Source: Streptomyces sp. JJ36 (GTDB lineage: Bacteria > Actinomycetota > Actinomycetes > Streptomycetales > Streptomycetaceae). Taken from it: DNA of 39,023 bases. Position numbers and translations under genes: made by a program. The notes beneath the pieces are model-generated. The model was given only the letters and a program-made list of their open reading frames with translations. It was not told the origin of the DNA and did no database searches. Where the stretch lies: positions 1 to 39,023 of the forward strand of contig NZ_JACYHE010000057.1 of NCBI RefSeq assembly GCF_021696945.1. The letters run 5' to 3'. Shown in pieces: positions 1 through 7,437 of this stretch (position 1 is the first letter of the stretch; every line of letters starts with the position of its first letter).

Positions 1-2
1 CG

Positions 3-65
3 GTCGCCGCCCTGGGACTGGCCGCCGCCCGCCGGCGGAACGCCGGACGTTCCCCGGGCGGCTGA
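3..65 (+). CDS. 3' end of an unidentified gene (partial)
   Basis: Twenty codons of an open frame run in from the left edge and stop at TGA 63-65. The visible end is Ala/Leu-rich followed by a basic Arg/Asn/Gly tail, like the end of a last transmembrane segment plus cytoplasmic tail. Nothing more can be said about function. Confidence 0.4.
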   Translation, partial: VAALGLAAARRRNAGRSPGG

Positions 66-336
66 GGCCGCGCACACGCGCCCGGGGCGGTCGCCGCGGC
101 CGGGGCCGGCCCCCGGCTCCACGGTTCCGTGCCGGGCGGGGCGCCCCGGCGGTGAGGGGCGTACGCCCCCGCGGCCGGCGTCGCACGCGGGACCGGCAAA
201 CGGGTCAACCTCGCACGGAAGCGGTGTGAGCGGCCGCGGTCCGGGTCAGGCATGACGGAACGGGAGCCGGGGAGCGCCGCCCCGCATCCCTTGGGACGTC
301 GCACGGCGGGCGCGTGGGCGGGAGGACGTACACACG
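66..336. other. Intergenic region, no gene seen
   Basis: About 270 bases between the partial gene and the MFS gene. A G/C-rich imperfect inverted repeat near 101-118 (gccggggcc / ggcccccggc) could end transcription of the upstream gene. No convincing promoter or RNA gene was seen. Confidence 0.3.
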
Positions 337-1785
337 GTGCCAGGCCGAGTCCGGTGGACGGAGCGGACCGTACGGGCGCTCGGCGGGCCGGAGCGGACCC
401 GGGTCGTGGTGGTGCTGGGCGCCGTGCTCGCCATGGACGGCGCGGACAAGGGCGCGGTGTCGGCCGTCGCCGGCGGGCTGAAGGAGTCCTTCGGGCTGAC
501 CAACACCGGGATCGGGCTGCTGGTCTCGGTGGTGGCCCTGGCCGCCGCCGTCTTCACCGTCCCGGCGGGGCTGCTCACCGACCGGGTGCGGCGCACCCGG
601 CTGCTGGCCGCCAGCGCCGCCCTCTGGGTGGCGGCGACCGTCGTCTCCGCCCTCGCCACCTCCTTCCTGTGGCTGCTGGTGGCCCGGGCCGGGCTGGGCG
701 CCGTGACGGCCACCGCGGGCCCCGCCGTGGCCTCGCTCAGCGGGGACTACTTCCCCGCCCGCGAGCGGGCGCGCATGCTCGGCTACATCCTCGTCGGGGA
801 ACTCGCCGGCACCGGTCTCGGGTTCGCGGTCTCCAGCGTGGCCGGGGACCTGCTCGGCTGGCGTCTCGGCATCTGGTGGCTGGCCGTCCCCGGCCTGCTG
901 GTGGTGTGGGCCGTGGCGCGGCTGCCGGAGCCGGAGCGCGGCGGCCAGAGCATGCTCCGCCCCGAGCCGGGCGCCTCCGCCGGCGCGGGGGACGGCGAGG
1001 GGCTCGCCACGCAGGCCGCCCGGGCCCGCGGGATCACCCCCGACCCCCGCCTGGTGCTGCGCTCCGACCCGCGGCGGCGCTCCCGCTGGTGGGCGCTGGG
1101 CTACGTGCTGCGGGTCCCCACCAACATGGTCCTCATCATCGCCTCCGCACTCGGCTACTTCTACTTCACCGGAGTCCGCGCCTTCGCCAACATCTTCGCC
1201 GCCGAACAGTACGGGCTGCGCCCCTCGCTGGCCGGGGCGCTGGTGTTGCTGGCGGGCGTGGGCGCGATCGCCGGTGTGCTCACCGGCGGCCGGGTGGCCG
1301 ACCGGATGCTGCGCCGCGGACGGGTCAACGCCCGGGTGCTGGTGGCGGTGGTGGCGCTGCTGGCGATCCCGCCGGTGGCGGCGCCCGCCCTCGCCACCAC
1401 CGCACTGCTGCTCGCCCTGCCGTTGCTGACGCTCGCCGGGGCCCTGCTCGGCGCGGTCAACCCGCCGATGGACGCCGCCCGGCTGGACATCATGCACCCC
1501 TATCTGTGGGGCACCGCGGAGGGCGCGCGGACCTTTCTGCGTACTCTGGGCGACGCCGCGGCGCCGACGGTCATCGGCTACGTCTCCACCAGCGTGTTCA
1601 CCGGAGACGACGCGCTGCTGCACACCCTGCTGCTCTTCCTGGTGGCCCTGGTCGCCGCAGCGGGGCTGGGCCTGATCGCGTTGCGCACCTACCCCCGCGA
1701 CGTGGCCACCGCCCTCGCCTCGGCCCGGGAACTCGGCACCGGCGGCGAGAGCGGCGGAGGGAAGGACGGAGGGGGGAGAGGGTGA
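337..1785 (+). CDS. MFS transporter, 12 transmembrane segments
   Basis: A 482-residue integral membrane protein of the major facilitator superfamily. The hydrophobicity pattern gives two six-helix halves separated by a charged loop at about residues 195-250. The N-terminal half has an early acidic 'AMDGADKGAVSA' segment and the inter-helix 'GLLTDRVRRTR' motif (MFS motif A, G-x-x-x-D-R-x-x-R). A matching 'GGRVADRMLRRGR' copy lies in the second half. The GTG start at 337 is preceded by GGAGGA at 321-326. The short C-terminal tail is Gly/Lys-rich. The substrate cannot be told from sequence, and the neighbours (a lipoprotein and a DUF2267 gene on the other strand) do not help. It may be a drug or metabolite exporter or an organic-acid transporter. 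Confidence 0.9.
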   Translation: MPGRVRWTERTVRALGGPERTRVVVVLGAVLAMDGADKGAVSAVAGGLKESFGLTNTGIGLLVSVVALAAAVFTVPAGLLTDRVRRTRLLAASAALWVAATVVSALATSFLWLLVARAGLGAVTATAGPAVASLSGDYFPARERARMLGYILVGELAGTGLGFAVSSVAGDLLGWRLGIWWLAVPGLLVVWAVARLPEPERGGQSMLRPEPGASAGAGDGEGLATQAARARGITPDPRLVLRSDPRRRSRWWALGYVLRVPTNMVLIIASALGYFYFTGVRAFANIFAAEQYGLRPSLAGALVLLAGVGAIAGVLTGGRVADRMLRRGRVNARVLVAVVALLAIPPVAAPALATTALLLALPLLTLAGALLGAVNPPMDAARLDIMHPYLWGTAEGARTFLRTLGDAAAPTVIGYVSTSVFTGDDALLHTLLLFLVALVAAAGLGLIALRTYPRDVATALASARELGTGGESGGGKDGGGRG

Positions 1786-1828
1786 GCGGCTTCCGCGCCG
1801 TCGGTGCGCTCCCGTCGCCGGGCACGCC

Positions 1829-2287
1829 TCACTCCTCGATGTCCTCCTCGATCTTCTCGGCCATGAGGTACGGCATGCCCTCGAACCGCTCGTACAGCGG
1901 CCGGGAGAGCTGCGCGTCGAGCCGCTCCTGCACCTGGGCGAACTCGAACTCGTGCACGGTCCCGGTCACCCGGACACCGTCGCCCTCGTCCGGCGGCGGG
2001 AGGTCCTTCTCGACCACCAGGAACGGCTTGTCCGCTCCTCCCAGCACGAAGGCCGAGGGGGAGAGGACCTCGTCGACATCGGCGCTGAGCGTCACCGTCT
2101 CGCCGGTCACGGACTGCGCCTCGCCCTCCTCGAAGGCACGCTGGACCTCGTTCACGTCCCAGCCGGTCTCCGCGCCACTGGTGTCGTCACCGCACCCGGC
2201 GAGCGCGGTCGTGGCGGCGAGCAGCCCGGCGGCGCACACCAGTGCGCCGCGCCGGGCTCGCGGGCGGGTGCAGCGGGATGCAGGCAT
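1829..2287 (-). CDS. Secreted lipoprotein, unknown function
   Basis: A 152-residue protein with a basic N-terminus, a hydrophobic segment and a lipobox ending LAGC (Cys at about residue 32), so it should be lipid-anchored on the outer face of the membrane. The mature part is acidic. One section (about residues 60-115, 'VTLSADVDEVLSPSAFVLGG' through 'DGVRVTGTVHEFEFA') reads like a small OB-fold/beta-barrel of the kind found in actinobacterial exported proteins. The C-terminus is a run of Glu/Asp/Ile. It is convergent with the MFS gene. No enzymatic motif is visible. Confidence 0.85.
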   Translation of the reverse strand: MPASRCTRPRARRGALVCAAGLLAATTALAGCGDDTSGAETGWDVNEVQRAFEEGEAQSVTGETVTLSADVDEVLSPSAFVLGGADKPFLVVEKDLPPPDEGDGVRVTGTVHEFEFAQVQERLDAQLSRPLYERFEGMPYLMAEKIEEDIEE

Positions 2288-2317
2288 GGCGCCTCCCCTC
2301 GGCCGGTACGGGTCGCG

Positions 2318-2704
2318 TCATTCGGACAGTTCGGGGTGGCCGAACAGTTCGGCGTAGCCGGACGGCAACCGCCCGAGCACCTTGTTCAGCTCCCCGCCGC
2401 TGATCCGGTCGGCCAGCGTGCTCAGCACCGTCCGTGAGTGCTCCTCGGCGGTGGGTTCGTCGGTCCCGGAGGCCTCGGCGACGTGTGCGACGAACTCGTG
2501 CACGCCCCAGGTCTCCGCCCGGGCCTGGGCGTCGCCCAGCAGCTCCGCCAGTCGCTGCGGGAGCTGCTCTCCCAGGTGTTCCGCCGCCCCGGCCGGGAGC
2601 CGCCGGCCCAGCGCGCCGACGACCGCCTCGGTGCTGCGTTCGGCCTCGTCCGGGGCGTAGCCGCCTCGCTCGCGGACGGTGGCCAGGAACTCTCCGTACG
2701 GCAT
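2318..2704 (-). CDS. DUF2267 family protein
   Basis: A 128-residue soluble protein made of two related helical halves, as in the DUF2267 family: 'MPYGEFLATVRERGGY' with 'LGRRLPAGAAEHLGEQLP', then 'VHEFVAHVAEASG' with 'LADRISGGELNKVLGRLP' and a closing 'YAELFG'. I start it at ATG 2704 because domain similarity begins there. An in-frame start at 2788 would add 28 low-complexity residues with no matching domain. The family is common in actinobacteria near CBS-domain and stress genes, and its biochemical role is not established. It lies 13 bases downstream of the tiny ORF at 2718-2822 and is probably co-transcribed with it. Confidence 0.85.
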   Translation of the reverse strand: MPYGEFLATVRERGGYAPDEAERSTEAVVGALGRRLPAGAAEHLGEQLPQRLAELLGDAQARAETWGVHEFVAHVAEASGTDEPTAEEHSRTVLSTLADRISGGELNKVLGRLPSGYAELFGHPELSE

Positions 2705-2717
2705 GAGGTGCTCGCTT

Positions 2718-2822
2718 TCAGCGGTTCGGTTCGGCGGCGCCGACGTCGGCGAGTGCGGAGCTGCGGTCCCGCTCGACGGCGAGATCACCGGTGTTCGTGA
2801 TCTCGCGGACGTACTGCGCCAT
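2718..2822 (-). CDS. 34-aa ORF, possible CBS-domain remnant
   Basis: ATG at 2822 follows a strong ribosome binding site (GGAGGAGACC). The peptide begins 'MAQYVREITNTGDLAVERD', which resembles the first 20 residues of actinobacterial CBS-domain proteins (typically M-x-x-x-V-R-D/E-I-M-T-x-x-x-x-x-V). It ends after 34 codons, just before the DUF2267 gene. CBS proteins and DUF2267 proteins are often neighbours. It could be a truncated CBS gene that kept its start region, or a genuine small protein. I infer remnant status from the resemblance only. Confidence 0.4.
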   Translation of the reverse strand: MAQYVREITNTGDLAVERDRSSALADVGAAEPNR

Positions 2823-3367
2823 GGTCTCCTCCGGTTGCGACGAAGCGTGACGGGATGTGACCGCCGGCGGACGGTCCGGCGACGCCTCGACCGGAGTCCC
2901 CGTCCACCGCGGTGCGGCCGTGGTCCCGGCCGCGCCTCCGCGGTACCCGCCGGTCACCCGGGTACACGCCTTCTCCCGCGGGTACGGCCTCCGGTGCGCT
3001 GCCCGTGCCGGGTCACGTACCCGCCGCAGCTCCACGACCGCACGCATGTGGTTAACGGTTAAATCTTTTGCGCCTCATCACGGTGCCGTCTCCGTGCCGG
3101 GCGTACGCGGCTCGGACCTCCCGCCCACCACCTCCGGAGCTGCGTGAACTCCCGTACGGGGCAGGGAGATGACGCGGAGCTTCCGCTTCCTGGCAGCTAC
3201 CTGCCATGCCTAACAGTTCACTACGTCCGCCCGGTGGTGGCAGTCTCACGAACGCCGGAGCCGCCGTCACAGCACCACTCCGGCTCCGGTGGAACGCCAG
3301 GGCGAGAAGCCCGTACTGACCGCCTGCCCGGGCGGCAGTAGTCCGCACGATTCCACGAGGAGATCCC
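2823..3367. promoter_or_regulatory. Upstream region of the RiPP cluster
   Basis: About 545 bases without a supported gene, between the minus-strand DUF2267 group and the first precursor. It holds an AT-rich island with tandem GGTTAA copies (3050-3055 and 3057-3062), a perfect inverted repeat TGGCAG-CTAC-CTGCCA (3191-3206) followed by TAACAG (3211-3216) that could be an operator over a -10 region, and a leader hairpin with 9-bp arms (3255-3263 / 3281-3289). The precursor promoter is probably here. The exact start site cannot be fixed by eye. Confidence 0.4.
3191..3206. promoter_or_regulatory. Inverted repeat, possible operator upstream of precursors
   Basis: TGGCAG and CTGCCA are perfect 6-bp arms around a 4-bp spacer. 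TAACAG, a possible -10 element, begins 5 bases after the right arm. The position suggests an operator or activator site for the precursor transcript. No regulator gene is encoded inside the cluster. Confidence 0.3.
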
Positions 3368-3547
3368 ATGCTGGAAGAGAAGCTCAACCTCCGCACCGAG
3401 GAGCTGGGCCTGCTCGACGAGACCACCGAGGGCGAGATCCCGCAGTCCGCCTCCCCGGTGCTCGCCACCCCCGCCGCGGCAGCCGCCTTCGTGGCCGGCG
3501 CCACCGTGGTCACCGGCGCCTACGCGCTCGGCCACGCGATCGGCTGA
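3368..3547 (+). CDS. linA1: Linaridin-type RiPP precursor peptide 1
   Basis: A 59-aa peptide too short for routine ORF calling. ATG 3368 has GAGGAG at 3357-3362. Residues 1-29 form an acidic leader (many Glu/Asp). Then comes P30-V-L-A-T-P35, the PxxxTP motif conserved in linaridin precursors; cypemycin has P-A-M-A-T-P at the same place. The remainder is hydrophobic: Ala, Val and Gly with Phe41, Tyr52 and His56. In cypemycin, cleavage falls inside the motif, before A-T-P. By analogy the core here is residues 33-59 (27 aa), with Thr34, Thr46 and Thr49 as candidate dehydrobutyrine positions and an Ala N-terminus for alpha-N-methylation. There is no Cys, so an aminovinyl-cysteine ring is impossible. 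It is paralogous to the next gene. Confidence 0.8.
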   Translation: MLEEKLNLRTEELGLLDETTEGEIPQSASPVLATPAAAAAFVAGATVVTGAYALGHAIG

Positions 3548-3602
3548 CCCGGCGGACTCCAGCAGGAGCCGCATCCACCCCCCACTGACAAGGAGTTCGA
3601 CC

Positions 3603-3782
3603 ATGAACGAGCTGGACGCCTACATCAACCAGGCCGCCGAGCTGTCGGCCGTCGACGTGGACGACGCCGACGGCACCTTCTTCAGCGGTGCCACCCCGGT
3701 GCTGGTGACCCCGGCCGCCTTCCTGGGCGGTGTGGCGATCGCCTCCGCCACCGTCGCCGCCTTCGAGGCGGGCCAGGGCTGA
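3603..3782 (+). CDS. linA2: Linaridin-type RiPP precursor peptide 2
   Basis: A second 59-aa precursor, starting at ATG 3603 after AAGGAG (3590-3595). The leader is acidic (residues 1-31, with VDVDDADG). P32-V-L-V-T-P37 is the PxxxTP motif. The predicted core, residues 35-59 (25 aa), starts with Val and contains Thr36, Ser48 and Thr50 plus Phe40, Phe54 and Glu55, and ends Gly-Gln-Gly. It aligns with precursor 1 around and after the motif (SPVLATPAA versus TPVLVTPAA), while the leaders differ. Length is identical to precursor 1. This suggests duplication followed by divergence and a two-component or mixed product. No Cys is present. Confidence 0.8.
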   Translation: MNELDAYINQAAELSAVDVDDADGTFFSGATPVLVTPAAFLGGVAIASATVAAFEAGQG

Positions 3783-3814
3783 ACCCCGCCGTGTAAGCGG
3801 TAACCAGCACCGGA

Positions 3815-3858
3815 CTCCGCCCGGCCGGCCGGGGGCCGGCCACGCCGGCCGGGCGGAG
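3815..3858 (+). terminator. Perfect hairpin between precursors and enzymes
   Basis: Perfect 15-bp arms (3815-3829 and 3844-3858, beginning CTCCGCCCGGCC) enclose a 14-base G/C-rich loop. It lies 32 bases after precursor 2 and 80 before the linH-like gene. There is no U-tract, as is common in streptomycetes. It probably acts as a partial terminator or 3' stabiliser that gives more precursor mRNA than enzyme mRNA. Confidence 0.7.
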
Positions 3859-3937
3859 CAAGCCACCCCCAACGCCACCCCCCACCCCGTCCACCGCTCA
3901 GCAAGCGCCCCCCGACCCGGGCGTCATGGAGGCTGCC

Positions 3938-5836
3938 GTGAAATCGCTGCCCAGGAAGGCGGCGTCCGCCCTCTTCGGACCCGTGCCCGTCACCCGTGAC
4001 CGCGCCATCGGCGCGTCCGAACGCCTCTCCGCACTGACCTCGCTGGTCTCCAGTCTCGAACACCTCACACAGCGGGAGAACATCCGTCCCGGAGGGCTCA
4101 ACGACTGGCGGATCGGCCGCGACGTCCACGTGCGCTCCCACCGGCTGACCCGCCGCTTCCTGGACCTGGTCGCCGACGAGCGCACCACCACGGCCCTGCA
4201 CGCCGCCCGGGTCGCCGCCGCGGCCGGCCTGCTGCTCCCCGGCTCGGGGAAGTGGCGCGGCGCGGCCAACCTCTTCCTCGGCCTCAGCAACGCCGCGCTC
4301 TACCCCCGTCACCGGTACGGCACCGACGGCTCCGACCAGGTCTCCACCATGGTGCAGACCGTCACCGGCCTCGCCCGGCTCTCCTCCTCGCCGGAGCTGA
4401 AGGACACCTTGCTGTGGTACGTGGCCCTGCAGGCCAACCTCTCGTACGTGGTGTCGGGCTGGGTCAAGCTGCTCGGCGAGCCGTGGCGGGACGGCTCCGC
4501 GCTCGGCGGCATCATGCGCACCCGGACCTACGGGCACGAGGGCTTCTGGAACCTGACGCGCCGCCACCCGGTGCCGGCCCGCTTCCTCGCCCACGGCGTG
4601 CTCGCCCTGGAGTGCCTCTTCCCCCTCGCCTACGCCCGCGGCGGCGTGCTGGCCCGCCCGGTCATCGGCGCCGCGGCCTCCTTCCACGTCGCCAACGGCT
4701 TCCTCATGGGTCTGGGGCGCTTCGTCACCTCGTTCACCGCGATGCACCCGATGGTCGCCTACACCAGCACGCCCAGGAGCCACCCCGCCGTCGCCGGCCG
4801 GGACGACCGGCTGCTGGGCACCGCCCTGGTGGCGAGCGCCGGGGCGCTCGGCGCGGCCGCGGCCGTGGCCGGTACCCGGCGCATGCGGGCGGCGGACCGC
4901 TGGCCCGGCAGCCGGGAGCTGACCACCCGGCACGGCAACCGGCTCAGCTACGACCTCCGCGTCCCCGGCGACCCGGCCACTCCCGTGCTGGTCTTCGTGC
5001 CCGGTATGACCTCCACCGCCGAGCACTTCGGCTGGATCACCGAGAAGGTGGTCGAGGAGAGCGACTACGGCCTGCTGACGTACAACCGGGCCGGCTACTC
5101 CGCCAGCACCTACCGCGGCGGCACGGAGTTCACCCTTCAGCAGTCCGTCGACGACCTGGTCGACCTGGTCCAGGGCGCGCTCGGCACCGACCGGCCGGTC
5201 GTCGTCGCCGGGCACTCCCTCGGCGGCGAGATCGCCCGCCGCGCGGCCGCACCGCTCGGCGACCGCTGCCTCGGCGTGGTCTACCTGGACAGCTCACACC
5301 CCGGCGAACTCAACCGCTCGCAGCAGCAGAGCGACTCCGCCAAGAAGATCAACGGCGGCCTGCGCCTCTTCGTCAACAGCCTCCGCGCCGGCATGGGCGC
5401 CCTGCTCACCCGGCCCGACTGGGTCGACAACCTGCCCGCGGCCTACCGCTCCCGGGCCTTCGCGCAGTACGCCGACACCCGCATGTGGACCGCCAGCCAG
5501 CGGGAGTGGGCCGCCACCGAGAAGGAGTTCCGCGCCTTCGACGGCGAGCTGGAACGGGTCGACGCGCACGCCCTGGTGCTCTCCGCCCAGCGCACCGTCG
5601 ACCGCGACCCGGAACAGCTCCTCATGCACAACGAGCTGGCCGCCGCACACCGCGGCGACGGCAGGGTGGTACGGACCCGGGTGCTGGAGGGCGCCGACCA
5701 CGACACGATGCTCACCAGCGCCCGGCTGGGCACCGAGGCCGGCCGGCTGCTGCTGGAGTTCGTCGGCGACATCGCCCCGGACGGCGGGCACGCCGCCGGG
5801 GACTCCGCCCGGGAGACCAAGGAGGACGCCCGATGA
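3938..5836 (+). CDS. linH: LinH-like HTTM membrane / alpha-beta hydrolase fusion
   Basis: About 632 residues. The first ~300 form a polytopic membrane region of HTTM (vitamin-K-carboxylase-like) character ('RENIRPGGLNDWRI', 'ALQANLSYVVSGWVKL', 'WRDGSALGGIMRTRTYG'). The C-terminal ~290 are an alpha/beta hydrolase: 'VFVPGMTSTAEHFGW' near 350, nucleophile elbow G-H-S-L-G-G near 424-429, and a late 'GADHDTM' His near 587. This architecture and position match CypH/LinH of linaridin clusters, which with LinL is required for Thr dehydration; the mechanism is outside this sequence. I prefer GTG 3938 because GGAGG (3928-3932) sits 5 bases before it. The in-frame ATG 3926 would contain that site inside the gene and add only 4 residues. 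Its stop overlaps linL by 4 bases (ATGA). SdpB-like HTTM proteins are the main alternative parallel. Confidence 0.8.
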   Translation: MKSLPRKAASALFGPVPVTRDRAIGASERLSALTSLVSSLEHLTQRENIRPGGLNDWRIGRDVHVRSHRLTRRFLDLVADERTTTALHAARVAAAAGLLLPGSGKWRGAANLFLGLSNAALYPRHRYGTDGSDQVSTMVQTVTGLARLSSSPELKDTLLWYVALQANLSYVVSGWVKLLGEPWRDGSALGGIMRTRTYGHEGFWNLTRRHPVPARFLAHGVLALECLFPLAYARGGVLARPVIGAAASFHVANGFLMGLGRFVTSFTAMHPMVAYTSTPRSHPAVAGRDDRLLGTALVASAGALGAAAAVAGTRRMRAADRWPGSRELTTRHGNRLSYDLRVPGDPATPVLVFVPGMTSTAEHFGWITEKVVEESDYGLLTYNRAGYSASTYRGGTEFTLQQSVDDLVDLVQGALGTDRPVVVAGHSLGGEIARRAAAPLGDRCLGVVYLDSSHPGELNRSQQQSDSAKKINGGLRLFVNSLRAGMGALLTRPDWVDNLPAAYRSRAFAQYADTRMWTASQREWAATEKEFRAFDGELERVDAHALVLSAQRTVDRDPEQLLMHNELAAAHRGDGRVVRTRVLEGADHDTMLTSARLGTEAGRLLLEFVGDIAPDGGHAAGDSARETKEDAR

Positions 5837-6471
5837 GCGACCGTTCCCTCGCCCGCTCCGTACGGCAGGCGGTCTCCGGGCCCGGCGCCCTGCCCCGCTG
5901 GGCGGCCGCCGCGGTACTGGTCGGCACCGTCGCCGCCCAGCACCCCAACACCGGCTTCAGCCGCGCCCAGCGGATCGACCTCTTCTCCGCCCTCTTCCCC
6001 AACTGGCGGTTCTTCGCCCCGACCCCCGCCCAGCACGACTACCACTTCTTCTACCGCACCCTGAGCCACGACGGCACCACCAGCACGTGGAAGATGGTCA
6101 AGGTCATCGAGGGCCGGAGGCCCGGGCAGATCGCCTGGTTCCCCGGGCGCCGCCCGGAGAAGGCGGTCTTCGACATCTGCAGCGAGCTGATCGCCTCCCT
6201 CGACAAGGGATTCGAGGAGCTGGTAAGGCTCCCGGCGTACCGGATGCTCCGCGCGTACCTGCGCCGGCGGATCACCGCCGAGTGCGGTGCCGAGGACGTC
6301 AAGGGTTTCCAGTTCACCCTGGCCCGTGCCACCGGCTACGACGAGTCGCAGGAGCCGGACATCCTCTTCGCCTCCCCCTACACCCCCCTGCACCCCGGGC
6401 CGGAGGGCGACTCCCGGCCCCGGACCCGCACCGCGCCGTCCCCCGCAGCCGCCGGCCGCGTGCGACGGTGA
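5833..6471 (+). CDS. linL: LinL-like partner protein
   Basis: A 212-residue protein overlapping the linH stop by ATGA, hence translationally coupled. It has an N-terminal membrane anchor at about residues 22-36 ('WAAAAVLVGTVAAQ'), then 'FPNWRFFAPTPAQHDYHFFYR' region residues ~55-75 (N-W-x-F-F-A-P-x-P pattern) typical of partners of HTTM-type proteins, then a soluble alpha/beta part ('RPEKAVFDICSELIASL') and an Arg/Pro/Ala-rich tail. The position after linH corresponds to CypL/LinL, which acts together with LinH in dehydroamino-acid formation. It also recalls SdpA of the sporulation-delaying-protein system, the partner of HTTM protein SdpB. The assignment rests mainly on synteny and the motif, because the family is weakly conserved. 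Confidence 0.7.
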   Translation: MSDRSLARSVRQAVSGPGALPRWAAAAVLVGTVAAQHPNTGFSRAQRIDLFSALFPNWRFFAPTPAQHDYHFFYRTLSHDGTTSTWKMVKVIEGRRPGQIAWFPGRRPEKAVFDICSELIASLDKGFEELVRLPAYRMLRAYLRRRITAECGAEDVKGFQFTLARATGYDESQEPDILFASPYTPLHPGPEGDSRPRTRTAPSPAAAGRVRR

Positions 6472-6516
6472 GCGGCACGCACCACCCACCCCCACACACA
6501 GGAACGGTAGCCCGGC

Positions 6517-6600
6517 ATGGACGCAGCCACGATCACCATCTCCGTCATCGCCATCCTCATCGTCGCCGTCATCGCCTGGAAGACCTTCGGCGGGAAGTGA
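6517..6600 (+). CDS. 27-aa single-pass membrane peptide in RiPP operon
   Basis: An ATG-started 27-codon ORF between linL and linM (45 and 67 bases away). It begins 'MDAATITISV', continues as an unbroken Ile/Val/Ala stretch to about residue 20, then has a basic end (W-K-T-F-G-G-K). AGGAA at 6500-6504 is a weak ribosome binding site. The pattern, an acidic outside end plus one helix plus a Lys-rich inside end, is that of a small bitopic membrane protein. It could be an immunity factor, a scaffold for the LinH/LinL membrane complex, or a third product. It lacks PxxxTP, so it is not a linaridin precursor. I know of no named family for it. Confidence 0.6.
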   Translation: MDAATITISVIAILIVAVIAWKTFGGK

Positions 6601-6667
6601 CACGCGGCGCACGGCGACCGGACGCACCACACCGCACCCCACCACCGGAACGACGGAGGAGGCCCTG

Positions 6668-7432
6668 ATGGACGACGGCGTGCAGGACATCGGTTACGGA
6701 CGCGCGTTCGCGGGATTCTACGACCGCATCTTCCCCAAGGACGCCTACGCCGACCTCGCCGCGCAGCAGCTCGCCGACCGGCACCCCGGCGGCGGGCGGC
6801 GCACCCTGGAACTGGGCGTCGGCACCGGGCGGATCGCGATCCCGCTGGCGGAACGCGTCGGCCCGGTCGTGGGCGTGGACTCCTCCCCGGAGATGCTGGA
6901 GGAACTGCGCCGGGACACCAAGGAGAAGAACGCCGCGGTCACCCCCGTCCACGGCGACATCCGGCAGTGGGGCGACGACCGCAGCTACGGGCTGGTCTAC
7001 TGCGTCTGCGCCACCCTCTCCATGATCCTCACCCCGGAGGAGCAGCAGGAGGTGATCCGGCGCGCGGCCGAACGCCTGGAGCCGGGCGGCCGGCTGGTCG
7101 TCGAGACCTGGAACCGGTCCGGGGTGCTGGAGCTGTTCGAGGGCAAGGACCGCACCTCGTACTTCGTGCCCTACCCGGAGCCCGGCACCGGACTGCTCAC
7201 CCACGGCACCCTGATACGGGAGAAGTGGCTCTGGCAGGCCTCGCACATCTGGTTCGAGGGCGGCACCTCGCAGGTCGGCACCGAGGTCGCCCGGCTCACC
7301 ACGCCCGAGGAGGTGGACGGCTTCGCCACCGAGGCCGGGCTGACCCCCGTGGAACGCCTCTCCGACTGGACCGGCAAGCCGTACGAGGAGACCGCCGCGC
7401 TCTTCGTCGCCACCTACGCCCGGGAGGAGTGA
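6668..7432 (+). CDS. linM: LinM-like SAM-dependent N-methyltransferase
   Basis: A 254-residue class I methyltransferase. Motif I is 'LELGVGTGRIAIPLA' (about 40-54), the acidic end of beta-2 is 'VVGVDSSPEML', and 'VTPVHGDIRQW' is motif II-like. ATG 6668 follows GGAGGAGG (6655-6662). Linaridin clusters carry a methyltransferase (CypM) that dimethylates the alpha-amino group of the mature core. The same role on the N-terminal Ala or Val of these two cores is inferred from context. It precedes the transporter by 5 bases, and its terminal GGGAGGAG doubles as the transporter ribosome binding site. Confidence 0.85.
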   Translation: MDDGVQDIGYGRAFAGFYDRIFPKDAYADLAAQQLADRHPGGGRRTLELGVGTGRIAIPLAERVGPVVGVDSSPEMLEELRRDTKEKNAAVTPVHGDIRQWGDDRSYGLVYCVCATLSMILTPEEQQEVIRRAAERLEPGGRLVVETWNRSGVLELFEGKDRTSYFVPYPEPGTGLLTHGTLIREKWLWQASHIWFEGGTSQVGTEVARLTTPEEVDGFATEAGLTPVERLSDWTGKPYEETAALFVATYAREE

Positions 7433-7437
7433 GCCCC

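Noticed and set aside
205..1623. Long antisense open frame over the MFS gene
   Set aside because: Composition is Gly/Arg/His/Gln-rich with no domain, as expected for the shadow of a high-GC coding region; the plus-strand MFS has proper motifs and a ribosome binding site.
3144..3341. 65-aa plus-strand ORF upstream of the precursors
   Set aside because: Random-looking composition, no ribosome binding site of note, and it overlaps the inverted repeats that look regulatory.
3620..5215. Long antisense open frame over the linH gene
   Set aside because: Low-complexity Gly/Val/Ala/Arg translation without motifs; shadow of the real gene.
3938..6471. Sdp-type (SdpAB) peptide toxin export/maturation system
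   Set aside because: HTTM protein and W-x-F-F-A-P partner recall SdpB and SdpA, but the fused hydrolase, methyltransferase, ABC exporter and PxxxTP precursors point to a linaridin pathway. The distant relationship is kept as a note.
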